Shown: positions 1-8,425, counted from the stretch's first letter. The stretch: DNA of 23,749 nt from Bacillota bacterium (GCA_023444055.1 JAEZRV010000046.1:1-23749); one strand, 5' to 3'. The notes: generated from the letters alone by a model not told the origin. Translations and numbers: made by a program.

Positions 1-36
1 TATTTCCTGAATAAAATCTTTTGGTAAAGCACTCAT
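1..36 (-). CDS. N-terminal start of a probable transposase (truncated by window)
   Basis: An ATG at 36-34 on the minus strand follows the ribosome binding site AGAGGAG (45-51) at a normal distance. Only twelve residues are inside the window: MSALPKDFIQEI. A 'LPK(D/E)(F/L)I' opening is common in IS256-type (mutator) transposases, and the adjacent terminal-repeat-like sequence agrees. Too little is visible to exclude another protein. Confidence 0.45.
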   Translation of the reverse strand, partial: MSALPKDFIQEI

Positions 37-123
37 AAAAAAACTCCTCTCTGGTTAATACTTAAATTCTTAACCAAAAAGGAGTATTTCCTATGTGTCA
101 TACACAAAATTTATTACAGCGTC
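1..123 (-). mobile_element. End of an IS256-like insertion sequence (partial)
   Basis: The stretch looks like the upstream end of an insertion sequence that continues past the left edge. Read on the minus strand it begins GACGCTGTAATAAATTTTG (from position 123), continues TGTATGACACA, and reaches a ribosome binding site and a start codon. That opening resembles the usual terminal repeat of IS256-family elements (G..TGTAA...TTTTGTGTA), as I remember it. A short inverted repeat GGTTAA/TTAACC lies at 53-75. The other end and the target duplication are outside the window, so family and boundary are inferred. Confidence 0.45.
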
Positions 124-124
124 T

Positions 125-158
125 AAAGGCTTTCAAGGTTTAATTCTTGGAAGCCTTT
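125..158. terminator. Hairpin between IS end and ferritin-like gene
   Basis: The arms AAAGGCTTTCAAG and CTTGGAAGCCTTT pair over 13 positions with one mismatch around an 8-nt loop. Neither strand has a strong T run after the stem, so it is only a weak terminator candidate for the minus-strand ferritin-like gene. It could equally be a leftover of the IS target site. Confidence 0.35.
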
Positions 159-308
159 ATAATGTTAGTTACTTTTATGAGTAGACAACATATACCTCGA
201 GTTTATAAATAAATGCAATTATTCCAGAGATAATTTATCTGACCATAATCGTTATTAGATTTAATTGCTACATAGCTAAAATCTATGTGCGAAGTTTGAG
301 TTATACTA

Positions 309-794
309 TTAATATTCTTCTCTTCTTCTACCAAACTCAGGAGATTCTATCCACTCTTCAGCATTTGTAAGCAAACGGTCTATCTCTTCAAGAACTTCTA
401 AATGCTGTCTTTCCTGAATAACCAATAATTCAAACACATCCCTTTCCTCATCTGTTGTCGCTTTAGATTGAAATTCTTTGTATAAATCAATACTCTCCTT
501 TTCCATGTCTGATGCGATTCTATAAAAATTCAATTGTTGGTGTTGCTTACCACTAACCTTAATATCTTTCACATCTGCAAAAACATTTTTGATAATTGAA
601 ATAAAATCCGACTCAACTATCTTATATTCTGAATTGTTTTTTATATTTTCTAAAATTTGAGCATGCTTTTTTTCTTCATCTGCTAATAGATTGCATACTA
701 CCTTTAAACTATTGTTTTCATTGATTTCTGCCTGTTCTCTATAATATTTTTCACCATCCTTTTCCATATTGATTGCATATTCTAATGTATTCAT
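309..794 (-). CDS. Ferritin-like / rubrerythrin-type diiron protein
   Basis: This is a 161-residue, all-helical protein of the rubrerythrin/ferritin-like superfamily, whose members bind a di-iron site and usually act in peroxide or oxygen detoxification in anaerobes. The iron ligands are visible as two repeats: E11 in 'NMEKDGEKYY' with E41-x-x-H44 in 'EEKKHAQIL', and E98 in 'DMEKESIDLY' with E128-x-x-H131 in 'IQERQHLEVL'. No rubredoxin CxxC domain follows, so electrons must come from elsewhere or the role is not rubrerythrin peroxidase itself. The C-terminus ends in a short polar tail, 'WIESPEFGRRREEY'. The start is set by the strong site AAGGAGG just upstream. It is transcribed alone, leftwards towards the IS end. 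Family is certain; exact activity is not. Confidence 0.85.
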   Translation of the reverse strand: MNTLEYAINMEKDGEKYYREQAEINENNSLKVVCNLLADEEKKHAQILENIKNNSEYKIVESDFISIIKNVFADVKDIKVSGKQHQQLNFYRIASDMEKESIDLYKEFQSKATTDEERDVFELLVIQERQHLEVLEEIDRLLTNAEEWIESPEFGRRREEY

Positions 795-843
795 TAGCTA
801 TAACCTCCTTATAGTATCTCATTTTATACCCTTATTTACTTCT

Positions 844-871
844 ATTATCTATTCTTAAAATTACATGCCAA
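844..871 (-). promoter_or_regulatory. Putative sigma-A promoter of the ferritin-like gene
   Basis: On the minus strand a -35 box TTGGCA (871-866) and a -10 box GATAAT (849-844) are separated by 16 nt, about 45 nt upstream of the ribosome binding site. Both boxes are close to the sigma-A consensus. No operator is obvious beside it. Confidence 0.5.
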
Positions 872-906
872 TTTAAAGTGTTGTTTGGAAATCGAGTTAA
901 AACCAT

Positions 907-1162
907 TATTTTGTGTAATTATTATAAAAACCATCTTAAAACTATTACTTCTGAAATAACAGTAATTAGTTTCTATAATTTTGTACCTTTATTTCCTCTA
1001 TTAATTTCAGCATATAATTTATTAGGCTAAAGCATTTAGCCAATATATAATAAATACCATCAGTATGTGATTTTAAACATCAATTTTTTGTTTTTTCGGA
1101 ATTCTATCACTTAATAAAATAACTGCCACAGTCCTAAATAGGTTCCATAATTACACAAAATA
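907..1162. repeat. 16-bp perfect inverted repeat, arms 224 bp apart
   Basis: The left arm (907-922) and right arm (1147-1162, reading ATAATTACACAAAATA) are exact reverse complements. The enclosed DNA has no ORF. It may be the ends of a decayed miniature element or two binding sites; the left arm lies upstream of the ferritin-like gene promoter. Confidence 0.5.
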
Positions 1163-1359
1163 TCCGATATGTACATAATAAAATAAATTATACCATAGAT
1201 ATATGTAATTAAAGAATTTTTCGTATTTATTATGTTACAAATCAGTAGAATTAGCCTATCTATTTTCAAAATATTAATACTTTTTAATTTAAAATACTAT
1301 ATAATAGATATTGTGTTTTTTAGATAACTAATTATTAAATTGAGAAGGTAGAGCAAACT

Positions 1360-3141
1360 ATGCATGGAATAAAAAAGATAATTACTCTTTGTCTGTCTGT
1401 TAGCATGATTTTGACTATGACAGCTTGTACCCCCAAAACATCAAATTTTGATGAGCTTCAAGCAACAGCAACCCAAAGTTCAAGTGATGCTACAATGGGG
1501 GGGAATCAAAAAGTGGAACAAACTGTAAGTGAAAACATTCATGTTAATCAAGTTGGTTATAAGAGTGCAGACAAAAAAATTGCTATTATTAATGGACAGC
1601 ATAGTTCTTTCAATGTAGTTGATGCAGCTAATATGAAAGTAGTTTTAACGAAAGAATTGAGTGAGACGTTAAAGGATGATTCTAGTGGAGATTCTGTTTG
1701 TTATGCAGATTTTTCAGAAATCACATCAAAAGGGAAATACTTCATATCTGTATCTAAATTAGGAAGATCCTATGAATTTAAAATAGGTGATAGCGATATT
1801 TATACGGGAGTATCTGATGCAATGCTTAAGGCTCTATATTTTCAACGCTGTGGAATTACATTAGACAATATTAATGCTGGTGAATACATTCATGGGGCAT
1901 GTCACAAATCATTAGCAAAAATATATGGTGATGATAGTAAAGAAATTGATGTTAGTGGTGGCTGGCATGATGCAGGTGATTATGGAAGATATGTAGTTCC
2001 AGCAGCAGTAACAGCGGCTGATTTACTGCTGGCATATGAGTTTTTCCCCAATAGCTTTACTGACACTACAAATATACCCGAAAGTTCAAATAAAATACCT
2101 GATATATTAGATGAAGCGAAATATAGTATTGAGTGGATGTTAAAAATGCAGGATAAAATATCAGGTGGTGTATACCATAAGGTTACTTCGATGAGTTTCC
2201 CAGATATTACATTAATGCCTGATATAGATGTAGATGATTTGTATGTGATGCCAGTTTCTACTACAGCAACAGCAAATTTTGCTGCAGTAACTGCTATGTC
2301 AGCAAGAATTTATAAAGATATTGATCCTTATTTTTCTATGAGCTGCTTAAATGCATCTCTACAGGCATGGTCATGGCTAGAAAAAAATGATAACTTTGTT
2401 GAATTCAAAAATCCGGCAGATGTTTTAACTGGTGAATACGGTGATAATTCAGGCTATGATGAAATATCTTGGGCAGCAGCAGAGCTTTTTAGAACAACTG
2501 ATGATAAGAAGTACGGTGACTATTTTGTTAAGAATTTTGAAGCAAACGGATTTGGACTTGGATGGCAAAATGTTAGTGGTTTTGCAGCAATAGCATATAT
2601 GTTCTCAAATTCGGACAAGACTGATATAAAGATGTCTGAAGAAATAATTAAGAGCTGGATTGAAAAAGCAGATATGTTTGTTGATACAGCCAAAAAAGAT
2701 GGATACTTGCTTGCAATGCATAAGATGGAATATTACTGGGGAAGTAATATGAATGTTGCAACCCATGCCATGCATTTACTAGTTGCAGATAGGCTTAGCA
2801 ACAAAGAGGAATATACTGAGGCAGTAAAAAATGCTGCACACTATTTAATGGGAAGAAATACATTAAGTCAATGCTATATAACTGGGTTCGGTTCTAAACA
2901 AACCATGCAGCCTCATCACAGACCGTCTTTAGGTGATACTGTGAAACAGCCGATACCAGGCTTAGTTGTAGGTGGACCTAATTCTGCATTAGATGATAAT
3001 GTATCAAAATCTAAGCTAAATGGACTAGCTCCTGCAAAATGTTACTTGGATGATATGTCTTCTTATGCAACAAATGAGGTTGCAACTTACTGGAATTCAC
3101 CAACAATTTTTGTTTTTGGATATCTTAATCAAGAAAGATAG
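1360..3141 (+). CDS. Family 9 glycoside hydrolase (endoglucanase-type), lipoprotein
   Basis: This is a 593-residue GH9 enzyme that should hydrolyse beta-1,4-glucan or cello-oligosaccharides by inversion. The N-terminus is a lipoprotein signal with lipobox MTAC (Cys23), followed by a Ser/Thr/Gln linker. Residues about 58-145 ('HVNQVGYKSADKK') match the Ig-like CelD_N domain that precedes many GH9 modules. The catalytic module runs from about 150 to 590. It has the 'GGWHDAGDYGRY' motif with D204/D207 (nucleophilic water and base), 'HHRPS' at 519-523, and the acid Glu573 in 'YATNEVATYWNSP'. No dockerin or cellulose-binding module is present, so it is probably anchored to the membrane and not part of a cellulosome. 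The start follows GAGAAGG. The next gene starts 12 bp after its stop, suggesting cotranscription. Family and catalytic residues are clear; substrate is inferred. Confidence 0.93.
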   Translation: MHGIKKIITLCLSVSMILTMTACTPKTSNFDELQATATQSSSDATMGGNQKVEQTVSENIHVNQVGYKSADKKIAIINGQHSSFNVVDAANMKVVLTKELSETLKDDSSGDSVCYADFSEITSKGKYFISVSKLGRSYEFKIGDSDIYTGVSDAMLKALYFQRCGITLDNINAGEYIHGACHKSLAKIYGDDSKEIDVSGGWHDAGDYGRYVVPAAVTAADLLLAYEFFPNSFTDTTNIPESSNKIPDILDEAKYSIEWMLKMQDKISGGVYHKVTSMSFPDITLMPDIDVDDLYVMPVSTTATANFAAVTAMSARIYKDIDPYFSMSCLNASLQAWSWLEKNDNFVEFKNPADVLTGEYGDNSGYDEISWAAAELFRTTDDKKYGDYFVKNFEANGFGLGWQNVSGFAAIAYMFSNSDKTDIKMSEEIIKSWIEKADMFVDTAKKDGYLLAMHKMEYYWGSNMNVATHAMHLLVADRLSNKEEYTEAVKNAAHYLMGRNTLSQCYITGFGSKQTMQPHHRPSLGDTVKQPIPGLVVGGPNSALDDNVSKSKLNGLAPAKCYLDDMSSYATNEVATYWNSPTIFVFGYLNQER

Positions 3142-3152
3142 GAGGGATTTTA

Positions 3153-3821
3153 TTGGCGAAGCAAGTTTGGAAGCCCTCTACTATGTTAAACCCTGTACCT
3201 GCTGTAATGGTATCTTGCGCAGATAAAGAAGGCAAACCCAATATAATTACAATAGCTTGGGCAGGCACGATAAATTCTAGCCCTCCTATGGTATCTATTT
3301 CAATTAGGAAAGAACGCTATTCTCACGCAATAATTAGAGAGACTGGCGAATTTGCAATAAATTTAACTACAAGAGATTTGACTTTTGCAACAGATTTTTG
3401 CGGAGTTAAATCAGGCAGAGATACTGATAAATTTGAAGCCATGAAACTGACACCAGAAAAGGCCTCAATTGTAAATGTACCTTTGATTAAAGAAAGTCCT
3501 CTAAATCTGGAATGTGTTGTAAAGCAAGTCATTGAGCTAGGGTCACATGATTTGTTTATAGCTGAAGTGGTTGCAACAAATGTGAAGGAAGAGTTGCTTG
3601 ACGAAAATGGTAAGCTGGATTTGAAAAGGGCTGATTTAATTTGCTATTCACATGGAGAATATTTCGCACTCTCAAAGCCGTTGGGTTTCTTCGGGTATTC
3701 GGTTACAAAAAGAAAGAATTTGAAGCGGGCAGACTTGGTGAGGAAGAGTGGAAGTAGGAAGAGTGGAAGTATGAAGAGTGAGAATAGAAAGAGTGGAAGT
3801 GGCAAGAGGAAGAAGGAATAG
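3153..3821 (+). CDS. Flavin reductase-like FMN-binding split-barrel protein
   Basis: Residues 1 to about 190 match the flavin reductase-like / flavoredoxin family of FMN-binding split barrels: 'PVPAVMVSCADKEGKPNIITIAWAGT', 'SPPMVSISIRKERYSHAII', 'GEFAINLTT' and 'CGVKSGRDTDKF'. Members reduce flavins or act as small flavin electron carriers in the cytoplasm; which one cannot be said. It starts with TTG, placed by AGGAGGG seven bases upstream and only 12 bp after the GH9 stop, so the two may form an operon without an obvious functional link. The odd part is the C-terminus, where about 35 residues are basic low-complexity sequence built from RKSGS pentapeptides encoded by a 15-nt tandem repeat. 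Usual family members end near the conserved core, so the tail is probably a recent repeat expansion. Confidence 0.85.
   Translation: MAKQVWKPSTMLNPVPAVMVSCADKEGKPNIITIAWAGTINSSPPMVSISIRKERYSHAIIRETGEFAINLTTRDLTFATDFCGVKSGRDTDKFEAMKLTPEKASIVNVPLIKESPLNLECVVKQVIELGSHDLFIAEVVATNVKEELLDENGKLDLKRADLICYSHGEYFALSKPLGFFGYSVTKRKNLKRADLVRKSGSRKSGSMKSENRKSGSGKRKKE
3741..3800 (+). repeat. 15-nt tandem repeat (4 units) in the 3' end of the flavin reductase-like gene
   Basis: Four units of a purine-only 15-mer, AGGAAGAGTGGAAGT, lie head to tail at 3741-3755, 3756-3770 (identical), 3771-3785 and 3786-3800 (diverged). They encode RKSGS, RKSGS, MKSEN and RKSGS. A unit length divisible by three means changes in copy number keep the frame. 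Confidence 0.9.
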
Positions 3822-4026
3822 GAAGTACAGGGTTGAATAAATTTATGCAGAAAACATGGATATACCTGTAAATTATGAATACTTTAATAAAAACATTATT
3901 TTTTGTACCAGAGGTAGAGAAATGAGGTAACTTAAAAGAAAGTGGATGAGACAGTAGAAAATGTATGCTTCCACAATGTTGTGTGATTTTTATCCGAAAA
4001 TCGGCGTGAGGAGAAGGGCTTAAGAT

Positions 4027-4962
4027 ATGTCTTTTAGGTCAAAAACAAAAATATGCACTATTATATATTTATTGGCGGAAGTCCTACTTGTTACTTCATG
4101 CTCTAATAACAATAAAATAATGTATCAGGCTGGAATGAATACGCAGGAAGAATATTTTTCAAATGCTTCAAGCTCGTCAGAGACAAAACAAGAAATATCA
4201 CAAAGTAGTATATCTGAAAAGATCATTAAGCAAGAAGAAAATAATAAAGAGAATAAAAAGGTTATTACTACACCTGAGGAATATGAGGCTTCAAGTCTGC
4301 CGATATTAGCAGCTATACCTGATAAAGACATATTTCTTTATGATACAAAAAATGAACAAGTGATACTAAGTATTAGGAAAAATAAAAGCTATTATGATTG
4401 GCAATGCTTAACACCTAGGTTTATCCTTCCACAAATGCAACTTGGCGATTTTGATAATGATGGAAAAGATGAGCTTTCCGTTATTTTGTATACAGGTTCG
4501 GGAACAGGCGTTTCAATACAGGATTTACATATTATCGAAATATCTGATGGGAAGATACTTTCAGGAAATCAATCAGATAATAAAAACTCGCAGAGTTATA
4601 AAGACCATATGTTCAGCCCTGATGATTATGTAAGTCAACTAAAGGATAAAATTTCTTTTAAAACTTACCTTGATGCAGGGCAATTGATGGGAAAAATAAA
4701 TGATAGCACAAAATCATATACAGTAAGCCTTAAGGAATTTCAAACAGATGAATATGGAAAAATCAGATCTGAATTGTATTTTGCAAGTATAGTTTCATTT
4801 AGCTGTGAGGAAAGCAAATTGAAAGCAGAATTTGGGGTTGGAATTATTTGCGAAAAGCTTCCACAAGCTTGCTATATAGGAAAGCTTAGTGCTGATGTGG
4901 AATACAGGGAAGGTAAATTTGGACTGAAGAATTTTGGTTTTAGGGAAGATTGGCAGGAATAG
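4027..4962 (+). CDS. Lipoprotein with FG-GAP/VCBS-type calcium motif, unknown function
   Basis: This is a 311-residue predicted lipoprotein. A hydrophobic N-terminus ends in the lipobox VTSC (Cys25), with an unusual Glu at position 18 inside the hydrophobic stretch, and a Ser/Glu/Lys-rich linker runs to about residue 85. One loop, 'LGDFDNDGKDELSVILY' (D141, D143, D145, D148), is a calcium-binding loop of the kind found in FG-GAP/VCBS beta-propeller repeats. A single copy is clear, so a full propeller is not shown. The C-terminal half is predicted beta-rich. The start follows GAGGAGAAGGG. It stands alone, 205 bp after the previous gene, and is closed by a strong terminator. It is likely a surface protein that binds a ligand or substrate; no specific function can be assigned. 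Confidence 0.75.
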   Translation: MSFRSKTKICTIIYLLAEVLLVTSCSNNNKIMYQAGMNTQEEYFSNASSSSETKQEISQSSISEKIIKQEENNKENKKVITTPEEYEASSLPILAAIPDKDIFLYDTKNEQVILSIRKNKSYYDWQCLTPRFILPQMQLGDFDNDGKDELSVILYTGSGTGVSIQDLHIIEISDGKILSGNQSDNKNSQSYKDHMFSPDDYVSQLKDKISFKTYLDAGQLMGKINDSTKSYTVSLKEFQTDEYGKIRSELYFASIVSFSCEESKLKAEFGVGIICEKLPQACYIGKLSADVEYREGKFGLKNFGFREDWQE

Positions 4963-4970
4963 TACCATAA

Positions 4971-5025
4971 AAGTGTAAGTGTTAAACCATTTTATGATGG
5001 CTTAAACATTTGCACTTATTTTTTT
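4971..5025 (+). terminator. Rho-independent terminator of the 4027-4962 lipoprotein gene
   Basis: A long stem begins AAGTGTAAGTGTT and ends AACATTTGCACTT, closed by CCAT/ATGG around the loop. It contains a few G-U pairs in the plus-strand RNA and one bulge. The run TTATTTTTTT follows directly. Confidence 0.85.
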
Positions 5026-5155
5026 GTTGTTAGCATATGTAAAAATATGGAATATGCGTTAGGCATACATATTATAATTGGGAAAAATGAAATATATTGG
5101 GAGGGGATTTGATGGTGGGTGTAGAATAAGCAATAGGTGGTTAGAGTAGATACAA

Positions 5156-5183
5156 TTGATTAATTAGGTTGAAGCAATATAAA
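5156..5183 (+). promoter_or_regulatory. Putative promoter of the ATPase/HNH operon
   Basis: TTGATT (5156-5161) and TATAAA (5178-5183) are separated by 16 nt and lie about 120 bp upstream of the ATPase start. The match to sigma-A consensus is fair, but chance matches are common in DNA this AT-rich. Confidence 0.4.
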
Positions 5184-5306
5184 ATGATGTCTATTGTTTT
5201 TTAGATATAAAGTAATGTTTATGTAAAAATAAGTTAGAGACCCCTATGTTATTGATATAGAGCGAAGTTACTAGTAAACAAAATATTATTAATGAAAGGT
5301 TAATAT

Positions 5307-7301
5307 ATGGATAAAGGCTATTTATGTTACTTATGGTTTGGAAACAACTTTAAAAATATTGATGGATTAGGACTTAATTTTGATACAGAATATTATTTTA
5401 CAATAGAAGAAGATGACTCTAACAATATAGTTAAAATAAAGGAGCATTTGTACGAAAATCCTATTCCATGCGACTTTTTTGGAAACACAATTTCTTCAAT
5501 AACAACTATTGTTGGTGAAAATGGCGCAGGAAAGACATCTATTCTTCGCTTTATATTGAATAATTTGCTTACTGAAACATGTATGCATGGCGAGTATTAT
5601 ATTGCTTTATTCAAAGTTGGAAATGAATATAAAATATCACATACATATTTTGGAAATATTTTCTTTGTTGATAAAAACAAAAAAGAAAAGATTATTAAAT
5701 ATAATGAAAAAGCAAGCATTATGGATTTCTATGATTCTATTTTGTATTTATCGAATGTTTTTGATGGGTACAAAGAATTAGAAAGCGACATTTGCGAAGA
5801 ACAAAGTTTTACCGTAATTGCTACAATGAATTGTTTGATTAATAAAGCATTTAATGAAAACAATAAAATCACTGCTTATTATAAAAAGAATAAAGTGTCT
5901 AATCCAATTTATGAGTATATTATAGATGACACACTGAAATATCTATCTAATAAGGATTTTAAACAAATATTTTCAAAAGAATTAATAGGATTCCCAAATG
6001 GATTAAGTTTCAATATATCATATCATAGATTTAATAAGATAAATGAATTGTATGGAAATTTTATTAAAAATGATTGTGTAAAAGGTTATATATTACCAAA
6101 GCAAAACTTTATTGAGAAGTATAACAAGTACAAAGAAAGTCTAATTAAAGATACAATTATTATTGATGAAAAAAAAGCAGCATTTTATTCAGCATGCAAT
6201 CTTTTGGCGATAAACTATTGTGATTATCTTTGTAGTACTTTAAATGAATTTGATAAAAAATTTGCAGAGTTCTTTTTTTCCACACTTTCAACTGGTGAAA
6301 AAAATGGTATTCAAGTTTTATTTGAGGCAGTTAATAATAAGCATTTTAATATATCTAATAATGATAAATGGCTAATTAAAATGTTAAATAGCATCTTCGA
6401 AAATGACATATTTTATCAATATAATAAGAAACAGATTGTGATATATTTTGATGAGTATTTAGAAGATAATAAACAATTAGATAAGTTGAAAAAAATAAGA
6501 AAAATTATAAAAGAAAAAGGAAGGGAAAAAATATTTGATTTGAGTTTTACACATATTATAAAAAAAGATAAAAAAGCTATGTACAGTTCTGGAGAATTGC
6601 TCAAGCTTAGAACTTTAATAGAACTATATAAATTTAGTCAACAAGTTAAGAAGAGAAATAAGCCAAACAAAAATATTCTTATTCTATTTGATGAATGGGA
6701 CTTATATTTGCATCCGAATTTACAACGAAGAGGTGTGGCAGAGTTAATAGAAATAATTAATAAACTATTTGATGGTTATTTTGTACAATTAATTATTACA
6801 AGTAATTCTCCGTATATGTTGTCTGATGTGCCTAGCAACTGTGTTATTGCTATGAAGAGTGGTGTTTCTATTTCTATTGAAGGCTTGGGCGCAACATATG
6901 GTTCAAATATTCATACATTACTAAAAAACCAATTTTTTATGGACACAACAATAGGTGAATATGCCAAAGAAAGGATAAATAATATATTTACTAAGCTTAA
7001 ATATCAAGAACAAGAAAAACTTAATGAAGAAAAAAACAGAATTAAAAATGAAATAAATATTATAGGTGAGCCAATTGTGAGAACTAAGCTAAATGAAATG
7101 TATTATGAACGTTTTCCGCAGGAATGTAAAAATTCATTTGTTCAATATGAAAATCAAATAAAAGAACTCAAGGAAGCATTGCAAAATAACACTGCCATTG
7201 ATAAAGAAAAATTATTGAGTCTTAAAAAAAGTCTACAGGATAGCATAAATGCAGTGGATAAACTTTGCGAAGATAGAAGTGATTTATATGATAAAGATTA
7301 A
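5307..7301 (+). CDS. ABC/AAA-type ATPase, Septu PtuA-like
   Basis: This 664-residue cytoplasmic ATPase looks like the ATPase half of a Septu-type defence pair. Walker A is 'IVGENGAGKTS' (K76, T77), an ABC-type signature is 'YSSGELLKLR' (S428-G429-E430), and Walker B is 'ILILFDEWDLYLHP' (D462, E463). The long insertion between Walker A and the signature, plus the C-terminal coiled-coil region (about 560-655), are typical of SMC/OLD-like defence ATPases. A second SGE-like motif, 'LSTGEKNG', sits near residue 327. The position that usually reads S/T-H-S-P (switch His) reads 'TSNSP' near residue 498, so the His is Asn. The start follows GAAAGG eight bases upstream. Its last 14 bases overlap the HNH gene, pointing to translational coupling and a complex. 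Known Septu ATPases hold the nuclease and respond to phage; that role is inferred here from family and pairing. Confidence 0.8.
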   Translation: MDKGYLCYLWFGNNFKNIDGLGLNFDTEYYFTIEEDDSNNIVKIKEHLYENPIPCDFFGNTISSITTIVGENGAGKTSILRFILNNLLTETCMHGEYYIALFKVGNEYKISHTYFGNIFFVDKNKKEKIIKYNEKASIMDFYDSILYLSNVFDGYKELESDICEEQSFTVIATMNCLINKAFNENNKITAYYKKNKVSNPIYEYIIDDTLKYLSNKDFKQIFSKELIGFPNGLSFNISYHRFNKINELYGNFIKNDCVKGYILPKQNFIEKYNKYKESLIKDTIIIDEKKAAFYSACNLLAINYCDYLCSTLNEFDKKFAEFFFSTLSTGEKNGIQVLFEAVNNKHFNISNNDKWLIKMLNSIFENDIFYQYNKKQIVIYFDEYLEDNKQLDKLKKIRKIIKEKGREKIFDLSFTHIIKKDKKAMYSSGELLKLRTLIELYKFSQQVKKRNKPNKNILILFDEWDLYLHPNLQRRGVAELIEIINKLFDGYFVQLIITSNSPYMLSDVPSNCVIAMKSGVSISIEGLGATYGSNIHTLLKNQFFMDTTIGEYAKERINNIFTKLKYQEQEKLNEEKNRIKNEINIIGEPIVRTKLNEMYYERFPQECKNSFVQYENQIKELKEALQNNTAIDKEKLLSLKKSLQDSINAVDKLCEDRSDLYDKD

Positions 7302-8301
7302 TTTATCCTATAATACTGATGAAAAAATAAAGCAAGGGCACAAAAGGGATTTATTTGAAAAAACAAATAGTATAGAAGATATTAAAATGCATCTAACTAA
7401 TTTAAGAAATGATGGTTATAAAAACTTCACAAATCTCTTTATAAATACAAGTTGGGATGTTATCGATGAAAAAAAAATTGAAAAACTATTGCTCCTAGAT
7501 AGTAAGAAAAAATTCAAAGAATTTATTAAAGATGCTGAAAAAGCAATTAATTTAGACACTCTGTTTACAGAGAGGAATAGAGAAAAGATTAAACAGGACA
7601 TTTTAGGCGACAATAAAAATGGGTTTCTAAAATTCTATAAAAATTTCTCAACACGAAAATGGGCGTTTGAGTTTCTTCAATTATTGAATTGCAATGTTTG
7701 CCCATATTGCAATAGAATTTATACGTTTACAGTAAATAGTAAAAATAAATGTAAGCCAGAGTTTGATCACTTTTTTCCAAAAGATGAATTCCCATACTTG
7801 TCAATTTCTATTTTTAATCTTATTCCAAGTTGTAGTTTTTGTAATAAAGGTAAAAGCAATGCTAGTGTTGATAATGAATTTAATCATAAGCTGATTTATC
7901 CATATGAAGAGGGGTTTGAAGATGAAAACTTGCAAATAAAATTTTCTTTTGAATCAGACAATATAAACTATTTATATGGAGATTTTTCTGATTTTAAAAT
8001 TAAGATTAAATCTAAATTTATAGAAAATGAAAACTTGATGGAAGAATACAATAAAAATTTTAAGATTGATAGTTTATACTCATTACATACAGATTATGTT
8101 GAGGAAATGCTGAATAAAGCAATTATTTACGGAGGTTCAATGACAAAAGAATTACTTGAGCAGTATTCTGAAATGTTCTCAACACAGGAAGAAATTCTTA
8201 AGCTGGTCTTTGGTAATTATGTTGAACCCAAAGATTTTTTAAAACGCCCACTATCAAAACTTACACATGATTTATTGGAAGAGTTAGGAATATATAAATA
8301 A
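7288..8301 (+). CDS. HNH endonuclease, Septu PtuB-like
   Basis: This predicted 337-residue nuclease is paired with the ATPase. The HNH core is easily read: C138-P-Y-C141, then 'EFDHFFPK' with D160-H161, N177 in 'FNLIPSC', and C182-S-F-C185 followed by 'NKGKSN'. The two CxxC pairs are the structural zinc site and H161 is the expected catalytic His. In Septu systems PtuB of this type cuts DNA under control of the PtuA ATPase. Here the ATPase domain is separate and the genes overlap. I chose the ATG at 7288 (14-base overlap, 'MIKINLSY'); an in-frame ATG at 7249 would add 13 residues and deepen the overlap to 53 bases. The N-terminal 130 and C-terminal 110 residues are helical and charged, with no recognised domain. 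Nuclease is firm; the target is inferred. Confidence 0.82.
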   Translation: MIKINLSYNTDEKIKQGHKRDLFEKTNSIEDIKMHLTNLRNDGYKNFTNLFINTSWDVIDEKKIEKLLLLDSKKKFKEFIKDAEKAINLDTLFTERNREKIKQDILGDNKNGFLKFYKNFSTRKWAFEFLQLLNCNVCPYCNRIYTFTVNSKNKCKPEFDHFFPKDEFPYLSISIFNLIPSCSFCNKGKSNASVDNEFNHKLIYPYEEGFEDENLQIKFSFESDNINYLYGDFSDFKIKIKSKFIENENLMEEYNKNFKIDSLYSLHTDYVEEMLNKAIIYGGSMTKELLEQYSEMFSTQEEILKLVFGNYVEPKDFLKRPLSKLTHDLLEELGIYK

Positions 8302-8425
8302 TGTGACGAAAATTATTCGTAAATTATTATTACTAATATGTGAGTATATAATAAAATTAGAACAGTGAAATGAAGTATAGGCATGTTTTATACTTGTTCA
8401 GATATTGATGCAGCTACATTATGTA

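Larger units (their letters stand above)
795..1359. other. 565-bp AT-rich intergenic region between divergent genes
   Basis: No credible gene is seen here. The stretch holds the probable promoter of the leftward ferritin-like gene (844-871) and a possible -10 (TATAAT, 1300-1305) for the rightward GH9 gene with no good -35. It also holds a small perfect hairpin GGCTAAA-GCA-TTTAGCC (1024-1040) and a 16-bp perfect inverted repeat with arms at 907-922 and 1147-1162. The GH9 ribosome binding site GAGAAGG lies just before position 1360. Confidence 0.6.
4963..5306. other. 344-bp intergenic region upstream of the Septu-like operon
   Basis: After the terminator at 4971-5025 there is no normal gene. 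A TATAAT box (5073-5078) precedes a strong ribosome binding site, GGGAGGGG, and an ATG at 5112, but the frame closes after five codons (MVGVE, stop at 5127-5129). This may be a gene relic or a leader peptide. A second promoter-like pair lies at 5156-5183. The rest is AT-rich and unremarkable. Confidence 0.55.
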
